Source: Allolucifera butyrica
GTDB taxonomy: Bacteria > Bacillota > Negativicutes > Sporomusales > UPPP01
Direction of reading: 5' to 3'
Assembly (NCBI RefSeq): GCF_900476375.1
Contig: NZ_UPPP01000052.1
Coordinates: forward strand, 62,001-126,000
Length of the DNA: 64,000 nt
Below the pieces are notes generated by a model. That model had not been told where the DNA came from. It did no database searches and saw only the letters and a program-made list of their open reading frames with translations. Both the position numbers and the translations under genes were made by a program. This document shows positions 38,669-47,228 of the stretch, one piece after another. Every line of letters begins with the position of its first letter. The stretch's first letter is position 1.

Positions 38669-39486
38669 CCTTCAGTCACCTCTGGTTTCTTTTCTATTCG
38701 TAATACCGTTGTCAATTCTTTTAAAGAAGGAAAAGTAAACATTGGCTGGATTGCCGCCTCCGCTAAATCCTCCGGCTGAGTCTCTCCTGATAAAACAAGA
38801 ATGGTGACCGCCTGAGTACCCTGGCCAATGGCAATATCCGTGTATAGCCGGTCACCCACAAAAGCAATTTCATTTTCCTTAAAGCCCGTATTTTGCAAAA
38901 TATATTGCAGGGTATGAAAGGACGGTTTACCAAAGTACTCCGGTTTAACACCGGTGGAAGCGCTAATCATTGCACAGATCGACCCGCAGTCGGGAATAAA
39001 ACCGTTTTCAACGGGACAGTTTAAATCCGGGTTAACTCCCAGGAAGACAGCTCCCTGCCGGATAAACCGGCAAGCCTGGGCGACCCTTTCATAGACCAGC
39101 GAGGTATCAAAGCCAACCGCCACCACGTCCGGCTCTTCTTCGACCACCCGGATGCCGGCAGCAACAAAATCACTTTTCAGATATTCATTGCCGAGAACAA
39201 ACACTTTTTTGTCAGTCATATTCTTTTGCAAATGATCGATGATTACCTGATTCGAGATAAGCATCCGGCTCTCGTCGGTACTAAAACCCATGCCACTCAG
39301 TTTTCTTATGTAAAAACCGGCATTTTTCGAAGAATTATTAGTAAAAAATCTAAATTGGATATTGCTTTGTTCCAGCATTTTCAGAAACTCAATGGATCCA
39401 TCCAAAACCTCTTTCCCCAAATAAACCGTTCCATCCAAATCCAGAATAAAACATTTAACCTGTTTCAATATCTGTAGATTCTTCAC
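38665..39486 (-). CDS. HAD-superfamily phosphatase, NagD/AraL type
   Basis: About 273 residues. Motif I is CFILDLDGTVYLG, motif II lies in RFFTNNSSKN, and the C-terminal motif is FVGDRLYTDIAIGQ; a C2 cap lies between. Such enzymes hydrolyse small sugar phosphates or polyol phosphates. Next to an AraM-like dehydrogenase it repeats the araL-araM pairing known from the Bacillus arabinose operon. GTG at 39486 has AAGGAG 6 nt upstream; an ATG six codons earlier has a poorly spaced site, so the start is uncertain by six residues. Confidence 0.88.
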   Translation of the reverse strand: MKNLQILKQVKCFILDLDGTVYLGKEVLDGSIEFLKMLEQSNIQFRFFTNNSSKNAGFYIRKLSGMGFSTDESRMLISNQVIIDHLQKNMTDKKVFVLGNEYLKSDFVAAGIRVVEEEPDVVAVGFDTSLVYERVAQACRFIRQGAVFLGVNPDLNCPVENGFIPDCGSICAMISASTGVKPEYFGKPSFHTLQYILQNTGFKENEIAFVGDRLYTDIAIGQGTQAVTILVLSGETQPEDLAEAAIQPMFTFPSLKELTTVLRIEKKPEVTEG

Positions 39487-39520
39487 GTTGTGCTCCTTCT
39501 TCATCGCAGACTTTTCTCCC

Positions 39521-39640
39521 TGTAAGAAAGACCCAATGGGTCTTTAAATAGAAGGAAAGTATTTTACTTTTCGGCATTCTAAGCAAAAACATGCATTTTG
39601 GGGAGATAGCCCGAAAAGTTATACTTTCTGATCCCACAAA
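39521..39640. repeat. Repeat family C, copy 1
   Basis: Hairpin AAAGACCC-AAT-GGGTCTTT followed by GAAAGTATTTTACTTTTCGG, then ~45 variable bases and CCCGAAAAGTTATACTTTCTG, which pairs back with it. The second copy is at 58453-58563. It fills the gap between the IIC gene and the phosphatase gene. Confidence 0.75.
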
Positions 39641-39726
39641 AAATTGAGGGATTTCCATTAGAAGTTAGCCATTTTTATGAAAATCCCTCCTGAATGCGAA
39701 ATATTTACCATTCATTCCGGTTGTCT

Positions 39727-41148
39727 TTACGCACTTACCCCGGCATCTGTTTCCGCCGCCGAATTTTTCATGGCCTTCCGGTCTAAGTAGTTATAAACAG
39801 CCTCTCTATTGGTTCTGAACAAATAATAGAGAATTAAATAAGCTCCTGCCGCTAATCCAATTAAGAGCGGCGACTGACTTAAAAATGCCAAAAAGATCAA
39901 TCCCATTAATGGCTTTCCTAATATATTGAAACTGGTGATTAACAAGGCGCCTACCGGCAAATGTACCCCCACGGACGCGGCGATTTGCGTAAACAACGGA
40001 GCGGTATAAGAGCACATGTACAAGCCTGCACTAAACCAAACCGCACCGGTAATCAGGACCTTCAATATATTGCCGTTTACCAGCGGCACAATCCCCTGAA
40101 CCATAAAAGGCAGCGCCAACAGGTCAACGACCGGCAACACCTGATTGCCCGGTAAAATAAGCGCCAACAATACCATAACCGGAATGAGTATAATACCGGA
40201 AATTAATGTAGCCGATTCTCCGTAACCGGTTGCGTCATTGATACCAAGGAACCACTGGCGGGCTTTCGCATCTTTTTTTACGGCCTTCCGGGCGGCTTCG
40301 GTTATCGGCAAAAAAGCCTGGGCAAACAGACCGGCTACCCTGGGGAATATAGCCATGATTGCACTGGTTGCAATGCCCATAACGGCTACCTGCCCCCAGG
40401 CCGCCAGTGTATTTAACTCTTTGAATTCTCCCATGATGCCGATGAACAGGCCCAGCAGCAAACCGAGCGAAACCGGCTCGCCAAAGAACCCCAATTTTTT
40501 TTGCAATTGTTCCGGACTTAATTTCACTTTATTTAAGCCGAATCGATTCAAGAGCGGATCGAAGACGACGGTGAAAACGGCTGCTTCAATATTGTGCATT
40601 GAAATAATAGTACAATTAGGGTAATTATAATAAGTTGACCATCGCTTCGCCATCAACTCGGCGATTAGCAAGCTGTACAGGTTCAGAAGAATCATACAAC
40701 TCAGCGCCAGTACCATATTCTGCGTAGCGAGATAAATCATTGAGCCCCATACCATATAAGAATAATTGTTCCATAAATCCGCCGGCTGAAACACGGTGGT
40801 CCATTTCGTCAAAAACAACACGGTCTGTACGCATAGCCCAATCCCAAGAAACAGCATGCCGGCCTCGGTGGAATAGGCCACCAGTGCCGTTGCCTGCCAT
40901 CCCACATCAAATGCCGGCAATTGAATTCCCGTACTTTCCACCATTTTCTTTACCACCGGCGTTATAATCGGGGTAAATGCATTCAGCAAAAGGGTAAAGC
41001 CTTCCAGCCCCACTCCGGCATACAGGGCGGAAAAGAATGCCTTCTTGTTGTTCACCTTTAATATTTTGGAAATCCCAAAGATAATGACCGGCACAAAGAC
41101 GGGAGCACCAAAGGTATCAAATACCAGTTTTAAGGTTTGTAAAAACAT
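39727..41148 (-). CDS. PTS EIIC component, galactitol (GatC) family
   Basis: 473 residues with about 11-12 hydrophobic segments. FDTFGAPVFVPVIIFGISKI at the N-terminus, YYNYPNCTIISMHNIEAAVF in the middle and INDATGYGESATLISGI are GatC-type features. It forms the membrane channel for PTS uptake of a polyol or sugar; the substrate cannot be read from sequence. Only 2 nt separate it from the IIB gene. A repeat-filled gap of about 240 nt follows before the phosphatase gene. Confidence 0.92.
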   Translation of the reverse strand: MFLQTLKLVFDTFGAPVFVPVIIFGISKILKVNNKKAFFSALYAGVGLEGFTLLLNAFTPIITPVVKKMVESTGIQLPAFDVGWQATALVAYSTEAGMLFLGIGLCVQTVLFLTKWTTVFQPADLWNNYSYMVWGSMIYLATQNMVLALSCMILLNLYSLLIAELMAKRWSTYYNYPNCTIISMHNIEAAVFTVVFDPLLNRFGLNKVKLSPEQLQKKLGFFGEPVSLGLLLGLFIGIMGEFKELNTLAAWGQVAVMGIATSAIMAIFPRVAGLFAQAFLPITEAARKAVKKDAKARQWFLGINDATGYGESATLISGIILIPVMVLLALILPGNQVLPVVDLLALPFMVQGIVPLVNGNILKVLITGAVWFSAGLYMCSYTAPLFTQIAASVGVHLPVGALLITSFNILGKPLMGLIFLAFLSQSPLLIGLAAGAYLILYYLFRTNREAVYNYLDRKAMKNSAAETDAGVSA

Positions 41149-41150
41149 GT

Positions 41151-41468
41151 TTACCCCTCCTCTAATTTGCTCGTCAGTTCTTGAATCACCCGCATCACTT
41201 CATCCAAAAATTCTTCTTCCCCGAAACCCGTAAGGAAACCAACCGCATTAATTGTGGGAATACCATAGGGGGCAGGCGGCAATGGGCTGGTATGAGTAAT
41301 AAAGTCAAACTTGCCGCTTATGGCCAAATTCAATGCTTCAGTGGGTTTCGCTTCCGTAGCCGTAATCTTAATCCCGCGTTCTGCCATTGCATCTTTTAAT
41401 TTTTCCGCAATCATTGATGATGTCACCGTACCGGAACCACACACAGACAAAACAGAAAACCTTCTCAT
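41151..41468 (-). CDS. PTS EIIB component, galactitol type
   Basis: 105 residues with the phosphocysteine loop VLSVCGSGTVTSSM; Cys10 accepts phosphate from IIA. Length and fold are those of GatB-like IIB proteins. A second motif, FDFITHTSPLPP, is near the middle. It sits between the IIA and IIC genes in one operon. ATG follows GAGGAGTGATGAA. Confidence 0.92.
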   Translation of the reverse strand: MRRFSVLSVCGSGTVTSSMIAEKLKDAMAERGIKITATEAKPTEALNLAISGKFDFITHTSPLPPAPYGIPTINAVGFLTGFGEEEFLDEVMRVIQELTSKLEEG

Positions 41469-41519
41469 TTCATCACTCCTCCGCTGATTAAAATTGGATA
41501 ATTTATCAGTTTGTCCTGA

Positions 41520-41969
41520 CTACAGGTCAAGACTACCTAATAACCGGGCAACCTCCTCACTGGTCCCAGCCCTTTTCAGTTTGATTAACAACTCCCTGTT
41601 TTGAAAAACGGCCATCAGATTTTTTAGCAGTTGGACTTGCGAAGCCGGCTCTTTCACGGCCAATAAAAAGACAAGGCTAACATCTATTTTCTCGCCGGGA
41701 CTTACCATTAAATGAAACACCGCCGGGCTTCTGAGGCTGGCCACAGCGATCTTTGACTGGTTTACATGAGCGGAATCCGTATGCGGAATCGCCACTCCCT
41801 GGTCGCCTATCAAGAGTCCGGTCGGTAAATTCTTTTCCCTTTCCAACACGGCAGCGACATAACTATCTTTTACATATTGTTTGGCGGCCATTAATTCGCC
41901 TAACGTCTTAATCACTTCAGCGGCCGTTGCCGCTTTCAGATTCAGCTTGATCAAATCCAGATCCAACAT
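41520..41969 (-). CDS. PTS EIIA component, fructose/mannitol/Ntr type
   Basis: 149 residues of the PTS_EIIA_2 fold. The phosphorylated His is His63 in QGVAIPHTDSAHVNQSK. It takes phosphate from HPr and passes it to IIB. It starts 20 nt after the LevR-like activator gene and precedes IIB by 51 nt, so all belong to one transcript. The same IIA domain type also occurs at the C-terminus of the activator. Confidence 0.92.
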   Translation of the reverse strand: MLDLDLIKLNLKAATAAEVIKTLGELMAAKQYVKDSYVAAVLEREKNLPTGLLIGDQGVAIPHTDSAHVNQSKIAVASLRSPAVFHLMVSPGEKIDVSLVFLLAVKEPASQVQLLKNLMAVFQNRELLIKLKRAGTSEEVARLLGSLDL

Positions 41970-41989
41970 AATGGTGTCCTCCTCCAGGT

Positions 41990-44863
41990 TTAGCAGCTTT
42001 TTATTTTAGACAAAAGCATTGCCTTGAACTCGTTCATATCGGTCTGCTGCCTCAGTTGTCCGATGAACGTCAGGTCCAGAAACGGTTTTAAAACCCCTTT
42101 AACAATTTTTTTATCATTGATTTTTAATGCCGGCAAACAAACCAGATCGACCTCACCGGGACCCCAGGCAATTGCCCTTTTCAACTTAATAACAACCAAA
42201 GCCGATTTTTTAACACTAAGAGAATCTCCATGCGGAACGGCAATGCCGCCTTTCAAAAAGGTAGCCGCTATTTGTTCCCGATTCATAACGGACTGCAAAA
42301 ATTCTTTTTTTACATATCCCGCATTAATTAGCTGTGAACACATGAATTCCAGCAGTTCCTGCTGCGAAGCAAGGGGGGACTCCAAAACAATTAGGTTTTC
42401 TGCCGTCAATCCGGCTAAATCGTTTTTCTTTCCCGTATTTAAAATGAAATCCAGTTCCCGCAGCCCGCTGTTTAATAAATGAGGCTCATAGACAATAAAA
42501 TTAACGCCCTCAATTTCCGGATTGATCGTACCAATAATGGTGACGATTTTAAACTTTTTTTGAATTTCTTTGATTTTAGGCTTTAACTGATCATCCATAA
42601 TACCCAATTGAAATATTGATACACCGGGATATTTCTTTTGAATTACTTCTTTGATGTGGCAAGCCGTTCCCTCGCCGGTAAGGCATACAGTGATAATCGC
42701 TAACGGCCGGGTCGTATCTTCTATATTTAACAAGGGATAATGGAACCGGGTTTCGATTAGACTGGCATAAATTTCATCCAGGTCCGATTCGGGCAGGAAT
42801 GCTTTCCGCACGGCTTCAATTACAGTCAATAAATCTACGCGGTCCAGCGTTTTGGCCGGTATGTTCAACTTGTCCGTGACAAGCTTGCCAACGCTGAGCA
42901 GGGATCCCATATCTACTAAAAATAGAATTCCTTTTCCTTCATCAATGATTGGGGAAATGCCGATTATTTTTTCATAAATTGCGGCCGGATTTTCCCTGAG
43001 GGGCATATCAATTGCTATGGGAAAACTAACATTGAGCAGCTCTCTGACCACATTCACAATTTCGGTCGCAATCCGGCCATGCGAAACAACAACAACGGCT
43101 ACTTTATTTTTCACTACATTACTTTGCTTGGCGGCATTGATATACATGGCAATAAAACCAATTTCGTCCTCCGGCAGTTCGATTTGCTGCCAACTCTTAA
43201 ACCAGCCGGCGACCTCAACAGCCAGGTTATATTCTTGCGGATAGTCTTTTTTTATTTTTGCCAAGTTTATGTTAATAATTGGCTGCTTTAGACGGATTCT
43301 TTTTATGGTTTCATTCAAGTGAATTGCTAAATAGAGAAAAATGTTTTCATTCAGTGTGTTATGACCATATTCTGTCATTAACTGTAACCGTAATCGCTTC
43401 ACTAAATTAATAATTTCTTTGTCTACTACATTCATCAATTCCGTTAGAGAAAGATTCTTTTTATGACCCGCGGTTGTCTCTAAATCATTAAATTTATTAA
43501 CAATAAAGGTCCATAGAATTTCTTCCAATTCGGAAAAGTTCATGCTTAACTTGGATAGTTCATGATATTTATTTTCAATTTGCTGATAAAAATCTTCCGG
43601 CATTAAATAAGGCTGATGTTGCCTCCTGTTGTCTCTGTTTTTTATGAACGGCAGGAAAAGCATATCCTGAATATAGTTTCTAACTTCTACAATGTTCAAA
43701 TCCTCCAGGATAAAATCATGCTGGATACTGCTTATCTCCAATATATCTTCATACCCTATATTGATAATTTCCTGTTCCCGGCCAATCTGTTTCATAAAAG
43801 CTCTGGCGCAAATCACTTGAATTGAACTTTTCAATTGACCAATATTCCCGCTAAACCGTCTCAGGGTTAAGATCTCCGTCACTTTCGACTCCACAAAGAT
43901 TTTGGCGTGAATCCGGTTGCATTCGTGTTGAAAAGATTCGTAGATAATTTCGACTTTTTCCGCAAAGGGCCGCTCATATAAGGATGGAATCGGAATGATC
44001 ATGGGTATACGCCGGCGAAAACTTAGCAATAAACTGGATTCCACATTTTCCGTGGTAGCGCCAATAAACCTTATTTTAACGTTTCGTTCACTTTTGGTCT
44101 CCCCTAATCGTCTAAATTGCCCCCGGTCCAATATGGAAAAAAGAATTTCCTGTCCCTTGGGCGGCAGCCTGTGAATTTCATCCAGGAATAAAACTCCCTC
44201 ATGGGCCTGCTCCACTAATCCCTCCGTATCACTGTCGGCACCGGTAAAGGCTCCTTTTTTACAGCCGTAAAGCAGTGACAACAAAAGCTGCGGATTATCG
44301 CCATAATCGGCACAGTTGAAAACAACAAACGGAGCATTCTCGCCGATAACCTTTTTCTGCTTGGCAAAATGATACATACATTCGGCAAATTGGGTTTTTC
44401 CTACGCCGCTTTCCCCGATAATCAAAGTAGGCAAGCCAAAGGGAGGGTATAAAATTGCCGATTTGGATTGCGTAACGCTTTTTTCCAGACTGCCGCCATA
44501 ACCCACCAAAACCGCAAAAGGGTCTTGCTCCCCGGTTTCATTTTCCCGGACTGCGATGCTATCCGAGCTGATCCCGCTCAGAATTTCTTCCACCACATGC
44601 CGGGAGATATCAAAACCGGATTCTAACAGCTTCCTGGTAATGTCGCTAACATTCACCGGTTCATTTTGTCTTACTATGCTTTCGACTGCTCTTTCTAAAT
44701 AAGGCTGGCGCCTTTCCCGGGAATTACCAATGCTTAATTCCCGGCGTAAGACAGTAATGGTTTCCCGTGTGGTGGATAACAGTTTAGCCAGTTTTGCATC
44801 GGTAAACGGATTTTTTTTATTTTCCGTTTGTAAAATACTTACTATCTTCTCTTTTAAATCCAT
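41990..44863 (-). CDS. LevR-type sigma-54 activator with PRD and PTS domains
   Basis: 957 residues. Order: N-terminal winged-helix region (1-100); AAA+ sigma-54 domain (about 115-345) with Walker A GESGVGKTQ (150-158), the sigma-54 contact loop GAFTGA (204-209) and LFLDEIHRL; a PRD (roughly 450-570) with LAIHLNETIKR; a mannose-type IIA domain with VVSHGRIATEIV; a galactitol-type IIB-like domain (TVCLTGEGTACHIK); and a C-terminal IIA_2 domain with IAVPHGDS. The second PRD histidine position reads DEIGFIAMYINAA (Tyr). It activates its own PTS operon in response to phosphorylation state. ATG at 44863. Confidence 0.93.
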   Translation of the reverse strand: MDLKEKIVSILQTENKKNPFTDAKLAKLLSTTRETITVLRRELSIGNSRERRQPYLERAVESIVRQNEPVNVSDITRKLLESGFDISRHVVEEILSGISSDSIAVRENETGEQDPFAVLVGYGGSLEKSVTQSKSAILYPPFGLPTLIIGESGVGKTQFAECMYHFAKQKKVIGENAPFVVFNCADYGDNPQLLLSLLYGCKKGAFTGADSDTEGLVEQAHEGVLFLDEIHRLPPKGQEILFSILDRGQFRRLGETKSERNVKIRFIGATTENVESSLLLSFRRRIPMIIPIPSLYERPFAEKVEIIYESFQHECNRIHAKIFVESKVTEILTLRRFSGNIGQLKSSIQVICARAFMKQIGREQEIINIGYEDILEISSIQHDFILEDLNIVEVRNYIQDMLFLPFIKNRDNRRQHQPYLMPEDFYQQIENKYHELSKLSMNFSELEEILWTFIVNKFNDLETTAGHKKNLSLTELMNVVDKEIINLVKRLRLQLMTEYGHNTLNENIFLYLAIHLNETIKRIRLKQPIININLAKIKKDYPQEYNLAVEVAGWFKSWQQIELPEDEIGFIAMYINAAKQSNVVKNKVAVVVVSHGRIATEIVNVVRELLNVSFPIAIDMPLRENPAAIYEKIIGISPIIDEGKGILFLVDMGSLLSVGKLVTDKLNIPAKTLDRVDLLTVIEAVRKAFLPESDLDEIYASLIETRFHYPLLNIEDTTRPLAIITVCLTGEGTACHIKEVIQKKYPGVSIFQLGIMDDQLKPKIKEIQKKFKIVTIIGTINPEIEGVNFIVYEPHLLNSGLRELDFILNTGKKNDLAGLTAENLIVLESPLASQQELLEFMCSQLINAGYVKKEFLQSVMNREQIAATFLKGGIAVPHGDSLSVKKSALVVIKLKRAIAWGPGEVDLVCLPALKINDKKIVKGVLKPFLDLTFIGQLRQQTDMNEFKAMLLSKIKSC

Positions 44864-44889
44864 TTCAAGGCCCCTCTTCTCTTAATTTC

Positions 44890-44904
44890 GCAATTTCCAT
44901 GCCA
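44890..44904 (-). promoter_or_regulatory. Sigma-54 (-24/-12) promoter of the PTS operon
   Basis: On the minus strand TGGCATG-GAAA-TTGC matches the consensus TGGCACG-N4-TTGC at all but one position, with correct spacing. Transcription would start near 44878, about 15 nt before the activator's ATG. Confidence 0.85.
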
Positions 44905-44966
44905 TACAAAAAATAAACCGGATTTCCTTTTACACGCTGCCAATTCTCCCGTCCTACAAACGATTC

Positions 44967-44987
44967 TACCATTTTCTGAAAATGGTA
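44967..44987. promoter_or_regulatory. Palindromic upstream activator site for the sigma-54 promoter
   Basis: TACCATTTTC-T-GAAAATGGTA is a perfect dyad with 10-bp arms about 75-95 nt upstream of the -24/-12 promoter, where an enhancer-binding protein is expected to dock. Confidence 0.65.
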
Positions 44988-45020
44988 TTACATTATAGAA
45001 AAATCATAGCGTGGTTTTTC

Positions 45021-45046
45021 GGTAATTGGAACTTGGTAATTGGAAC
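45021..45046 (+). repeat. Heptanucleotide tract (repeat family D)
   Basis: GGTAA, TTGGAAC, TTGGTAA, TTGGAAC; same unit as at 19567 and 20381. Confidence 0.6.
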
Positions 45047-45048
45047 TA

Positions 45049-45097
45049 AAAAATCCGCTTTCATTGCTTGATGAATCACATCAAGCAATGAAAGCGG
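45049..45097 (-). terminator. speD terminator
   Basis: CCGCTTTCATTGCTTGATG pairs perfectly with CATCAAGCAATGAAAGCGG (19-bp stem), followed on the minus strand by ATTTTTT. It insulates the PTS operon from speD. Confidence 0.9.
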
Positions 45098-45120
45098 ACA
45101 AATAACCTGCAAAAAAAAAA

Positions 45121-45924
45121 TCAAACCTTGGGTATATTCTTTCCCGAATAAATTTCAGCCATTTCCTTTTTCAGGCGCTGTTTAATTTTCTTCTTTTCCC
45201 CCGGTAACAACTCTTTCTTATCGGTTCCAAACAAATAATTATCCAAATCAAATTCCTTTAACAGCATCTTGGTATGAAAAATGTTTTCCTGATAAACATT
45301 CACATCAATCATTTGATACAGTTCCCGGATATCTTTACTGATATAATTCTGGATCGAATTGATTTTATGGTCAATAAAAAACTTCTTGCCGCTAATATCA
45401 CGGGTAAAACCGCGAACCCGGTAGTCAATAATCACAATATCGGAACTGAAACTGTTAATTAAATAATTTAAAGCTTTAAGCGGTGAAATTTCCCCGCAGG
45501 TTGAAACGTCAATATCGGCCCGGAACGTGCTGATCCCCTTGTCAGGATGACTTTCCGGATACGTATGAACCGTAATATGGCTTTTATCAAGATGGGTGAC
45601 CACAGCGTCCGGCATCGGTTCCAGATCCGGTAAAGTTCCTTCCTCATTCACCTTCCCCTCGGAGATCAGCATAGTTACGCTGGCGCCTTGGGGATCATAG
45701 TCCTGCCTGGCTACGTTCAAAATATTAGCACCGATAATATTGGCCACTTCCGACAAAATTCCCGTAAGCCTTTCGGCGTTATACTCCTCATCAATATAAG
45801 CGATATATTCATTCCGATGCTGCGGAGTTTTGGCATAACAAATATCATACATATTAAAACTAAGCGTTTTCGTTAAATTATTAAAACCGTAGAGTTTAAG
45901 TTTTTTAATTGATTTTACTTCCAT
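45121..45924 (-). CDS. speD: S-adenosylmethionine decarboxylase proenzyme, E. coli type
   Basis: 267 residues, the class 1B length (E. coli SpeD is 264). The self-cleavage site is [17 protein letters not shown], where the Ser becomes the pyruvoyl group. [17 protein letters not shown] is also typical. It supplies decarboxylated SAM for spermidine synthesis; no spermidine synthase gene is adjacent. ATG follows GAGGAGATACGAAGC. Flanked by its own promoter and terminator. Confidence 0.95.
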   Translation of the reverse strand: MEVKSIKKLKLYGFNNLTKTLSFNMYDICYAKTPQHRNEYIAYIDEEYNAERLTGILSEVANIIGANILNVARQDYDPQGASVTMLISEGKVNEEGTLPDLEPMPDAVVTHLDKSHITVHTYPESHPDKGISTFRADIDVSTCGEISPLKALNYLINSFSSDIVIIDYRVRGFTRDISGKKFFIDHKINSIQNYISKDIRELYQMIDVNVYQENIFHTKMLLKEFDLDNYLFGTDKKELLPGEKKKIKQRLKKEMAEIYSGKNIPKV

Positions 45925-46004
45925 GCTTCGTATCTCCTCTAGTCATAATATGGTAATTTTGATACCCAAAAATCCCGTTCCGTAAAACTCGTTTTCTTGC
46001 TATA

Positions 46005-46033
46005 ATATTACATGATAGTAGAAATAATCGCAA
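46005..46033 (-). promoter_or_regulatory. Probable speD promoter
   Basis: Minus strand TTGCGA (46028-46033), 17-nt spacer, TAATAT (46005-46010). Confidence 0.5.
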
Positions 46034-46116
46034 GTATAGACTTGATTACCATGTAGTGCCTGTTTTTATACTATCTTATCACATAGTCGTTGATTATCAC
46101 TAAGGAGTGACACCAA

Positions 46117-46479
46117 ATGATTAAATTTAAAAATATGGAATATCATTGTTCTATGGAGCTTACCCTTGCCCTGATCGGCGGAAAGTGGAAATCGCTGATT
46201 CTCTGGCATTTAGGTGAACAAACATTGCGTTTCAGTGAATTGCGGAAACTCCTGCCACAGGTTACACAAAAGATGTTAACGCAGCAGCTCAGGGAATTGG
46301 AAGAAAATGGTCTTGTTCACCGGTTTATCTACACTCAAATACCGCCGAAAGTAGAATATTCGCTTACACCAGCCGGCAAAAGCCTATTGCCGATTCTAGC
46401 CACCTTATGCCAATGGGGACAGAACTATGCCAACCAGGTGGAATCCAACGGGGATAAGACTCCCGTGACCAACGGCTAA
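46117..46479 (+). CDS. HxlR/MarR-like winged-helix regulator
   Basis: 120 residues of the HxlR family: CSMELTLALIGGKWKSLILWHL at the start, FSELRKLLPQVTQKMLTQQL (recognition helix) and YTQIPPKVEYSLTPAGKSL (wing). A single conserved Cys at the N-terminus could be redox- or aldehyde-reactive as in relatives. ATG follows AAGGAGTGACACCAA. It is divergent from speD; whether it controls speD is unknown. A terminator follows. Confidence 0.92.
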   Translation: MIKFKNMEYHCSMELTLALIGGKWKSLILWHLGEQTLRFSELRKLLPQVTQKMLTQQLRELEENGLVHRFIYTQIPPKVEYSLTPAGKSLLPILATLCQWGQNYANQVESNGDKTPVTNG

Positions 46480-46525
46480 ATAACCCTATTAGACAGGCAG
46501 GAAAGAACCAGCCGGAAGAAAAAAT

Positions 46526-46563
46526 ACCGTTAAAACGCGTCTGACGTTTTGACGGTTTTTTTA
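46526..46563 (+). terminator. Terminator of the hxlR-type gene
   Basis: ACCGTTAAAACG and CGTTTTGACGGT pair, followed by TTTTTTT; it overlaps the stop codon of the convergent ktrA gene. Confidence 0.85.
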
Positions 46564-47217
46564 AAAGTACTTCTCTTCAAACCGCTGGATCCCGCTGCCT
46601 TCACCCACTAAAATCAACTTATCGTCCGGCAAAAACCGTTCACCCGGATTGGGGGACAAGGTCATTTTGCCGTTGCGCCGGATTGCCAGCACGGTAATTC
46701 CATAATCGGCCCGAAGGTTGGTGTCCAGCAACCGGACGTTAAGCAATTCCTGCGGCACGTCCACTTCAATAATACCTAAATCAGGCGCTACTTCCAGATA
46801 ATCAATCACGTTGGTAGACATTAAATTATGGGCAATCCGCTGTCCCATATCCCGCTCGGGAAATACCACTTTATCGGCGCCGACCTTTTCCAGCATCTTG
46901 CCATGCAAGGAATTATCCGCCTTGGCCACAACATAATTAACACCCAGCTCTTTCAGCAGGAGGGTAGTCAGGACACTGGCCTGAACATTTTGACCAATGG
47001 CTACGATGACAATATCGAAATTCCGGATTCCCAGCGATTTCAGTGTATTTTCCTCCGTTGAATCGGCTACAACGGCATGGGTAACACAATCGGCAATCCG
47101 CTGTACGCGGTCCTCATCCGCATCAATTGCCAATACCTCATGTCCGGCATTGACCAAAGTCAGCGCCACACTATTCCCGAAACGCCCCAATCCTATAATT
47201 GCGTATTGTTTTTTCAT
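46561..47217 (-). CDS. ktrA: KtrA/TrkA-type potassium uptake regulatory subunit
   Basis: 218 residues: RCK_N Rossmann domain (IIGLGRFGNSVALTLVNAG, then EVLAIDADEDRV) and a C-terminal RCK_C domain. As a cytosolic octameric ring it gates the KtrB channel in response to ATP/ADP and possibly c-di-AMP. ATG at 47217 has GGAGGAAAT upstream; four earlier codons are open. It begins 11 nt after the ktrB stop. Confidence 0.94.
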   Translation of the reverse strand: MKKQYAIIGLGRFGNSVALTLVNAGHEVLAIDADEDRVQRIADCVTHAVVADSTEENTLKSLGIRNFDIVIVAIGQNVQASVLTTLLLKELGVNYVVAKADNSLHGKMLEKVGADKVVFPERDMGQRIAHNLMSTNVIDYLEVAPDLGIIEVDVPQELLNVRLLDTNLRADYGITVLAIRRNGKMTLSPNPGERFLPDDKLILVGEGSGIQRFEEKYF

Positions 47218-47228
47218 ATTTCCTCCCA

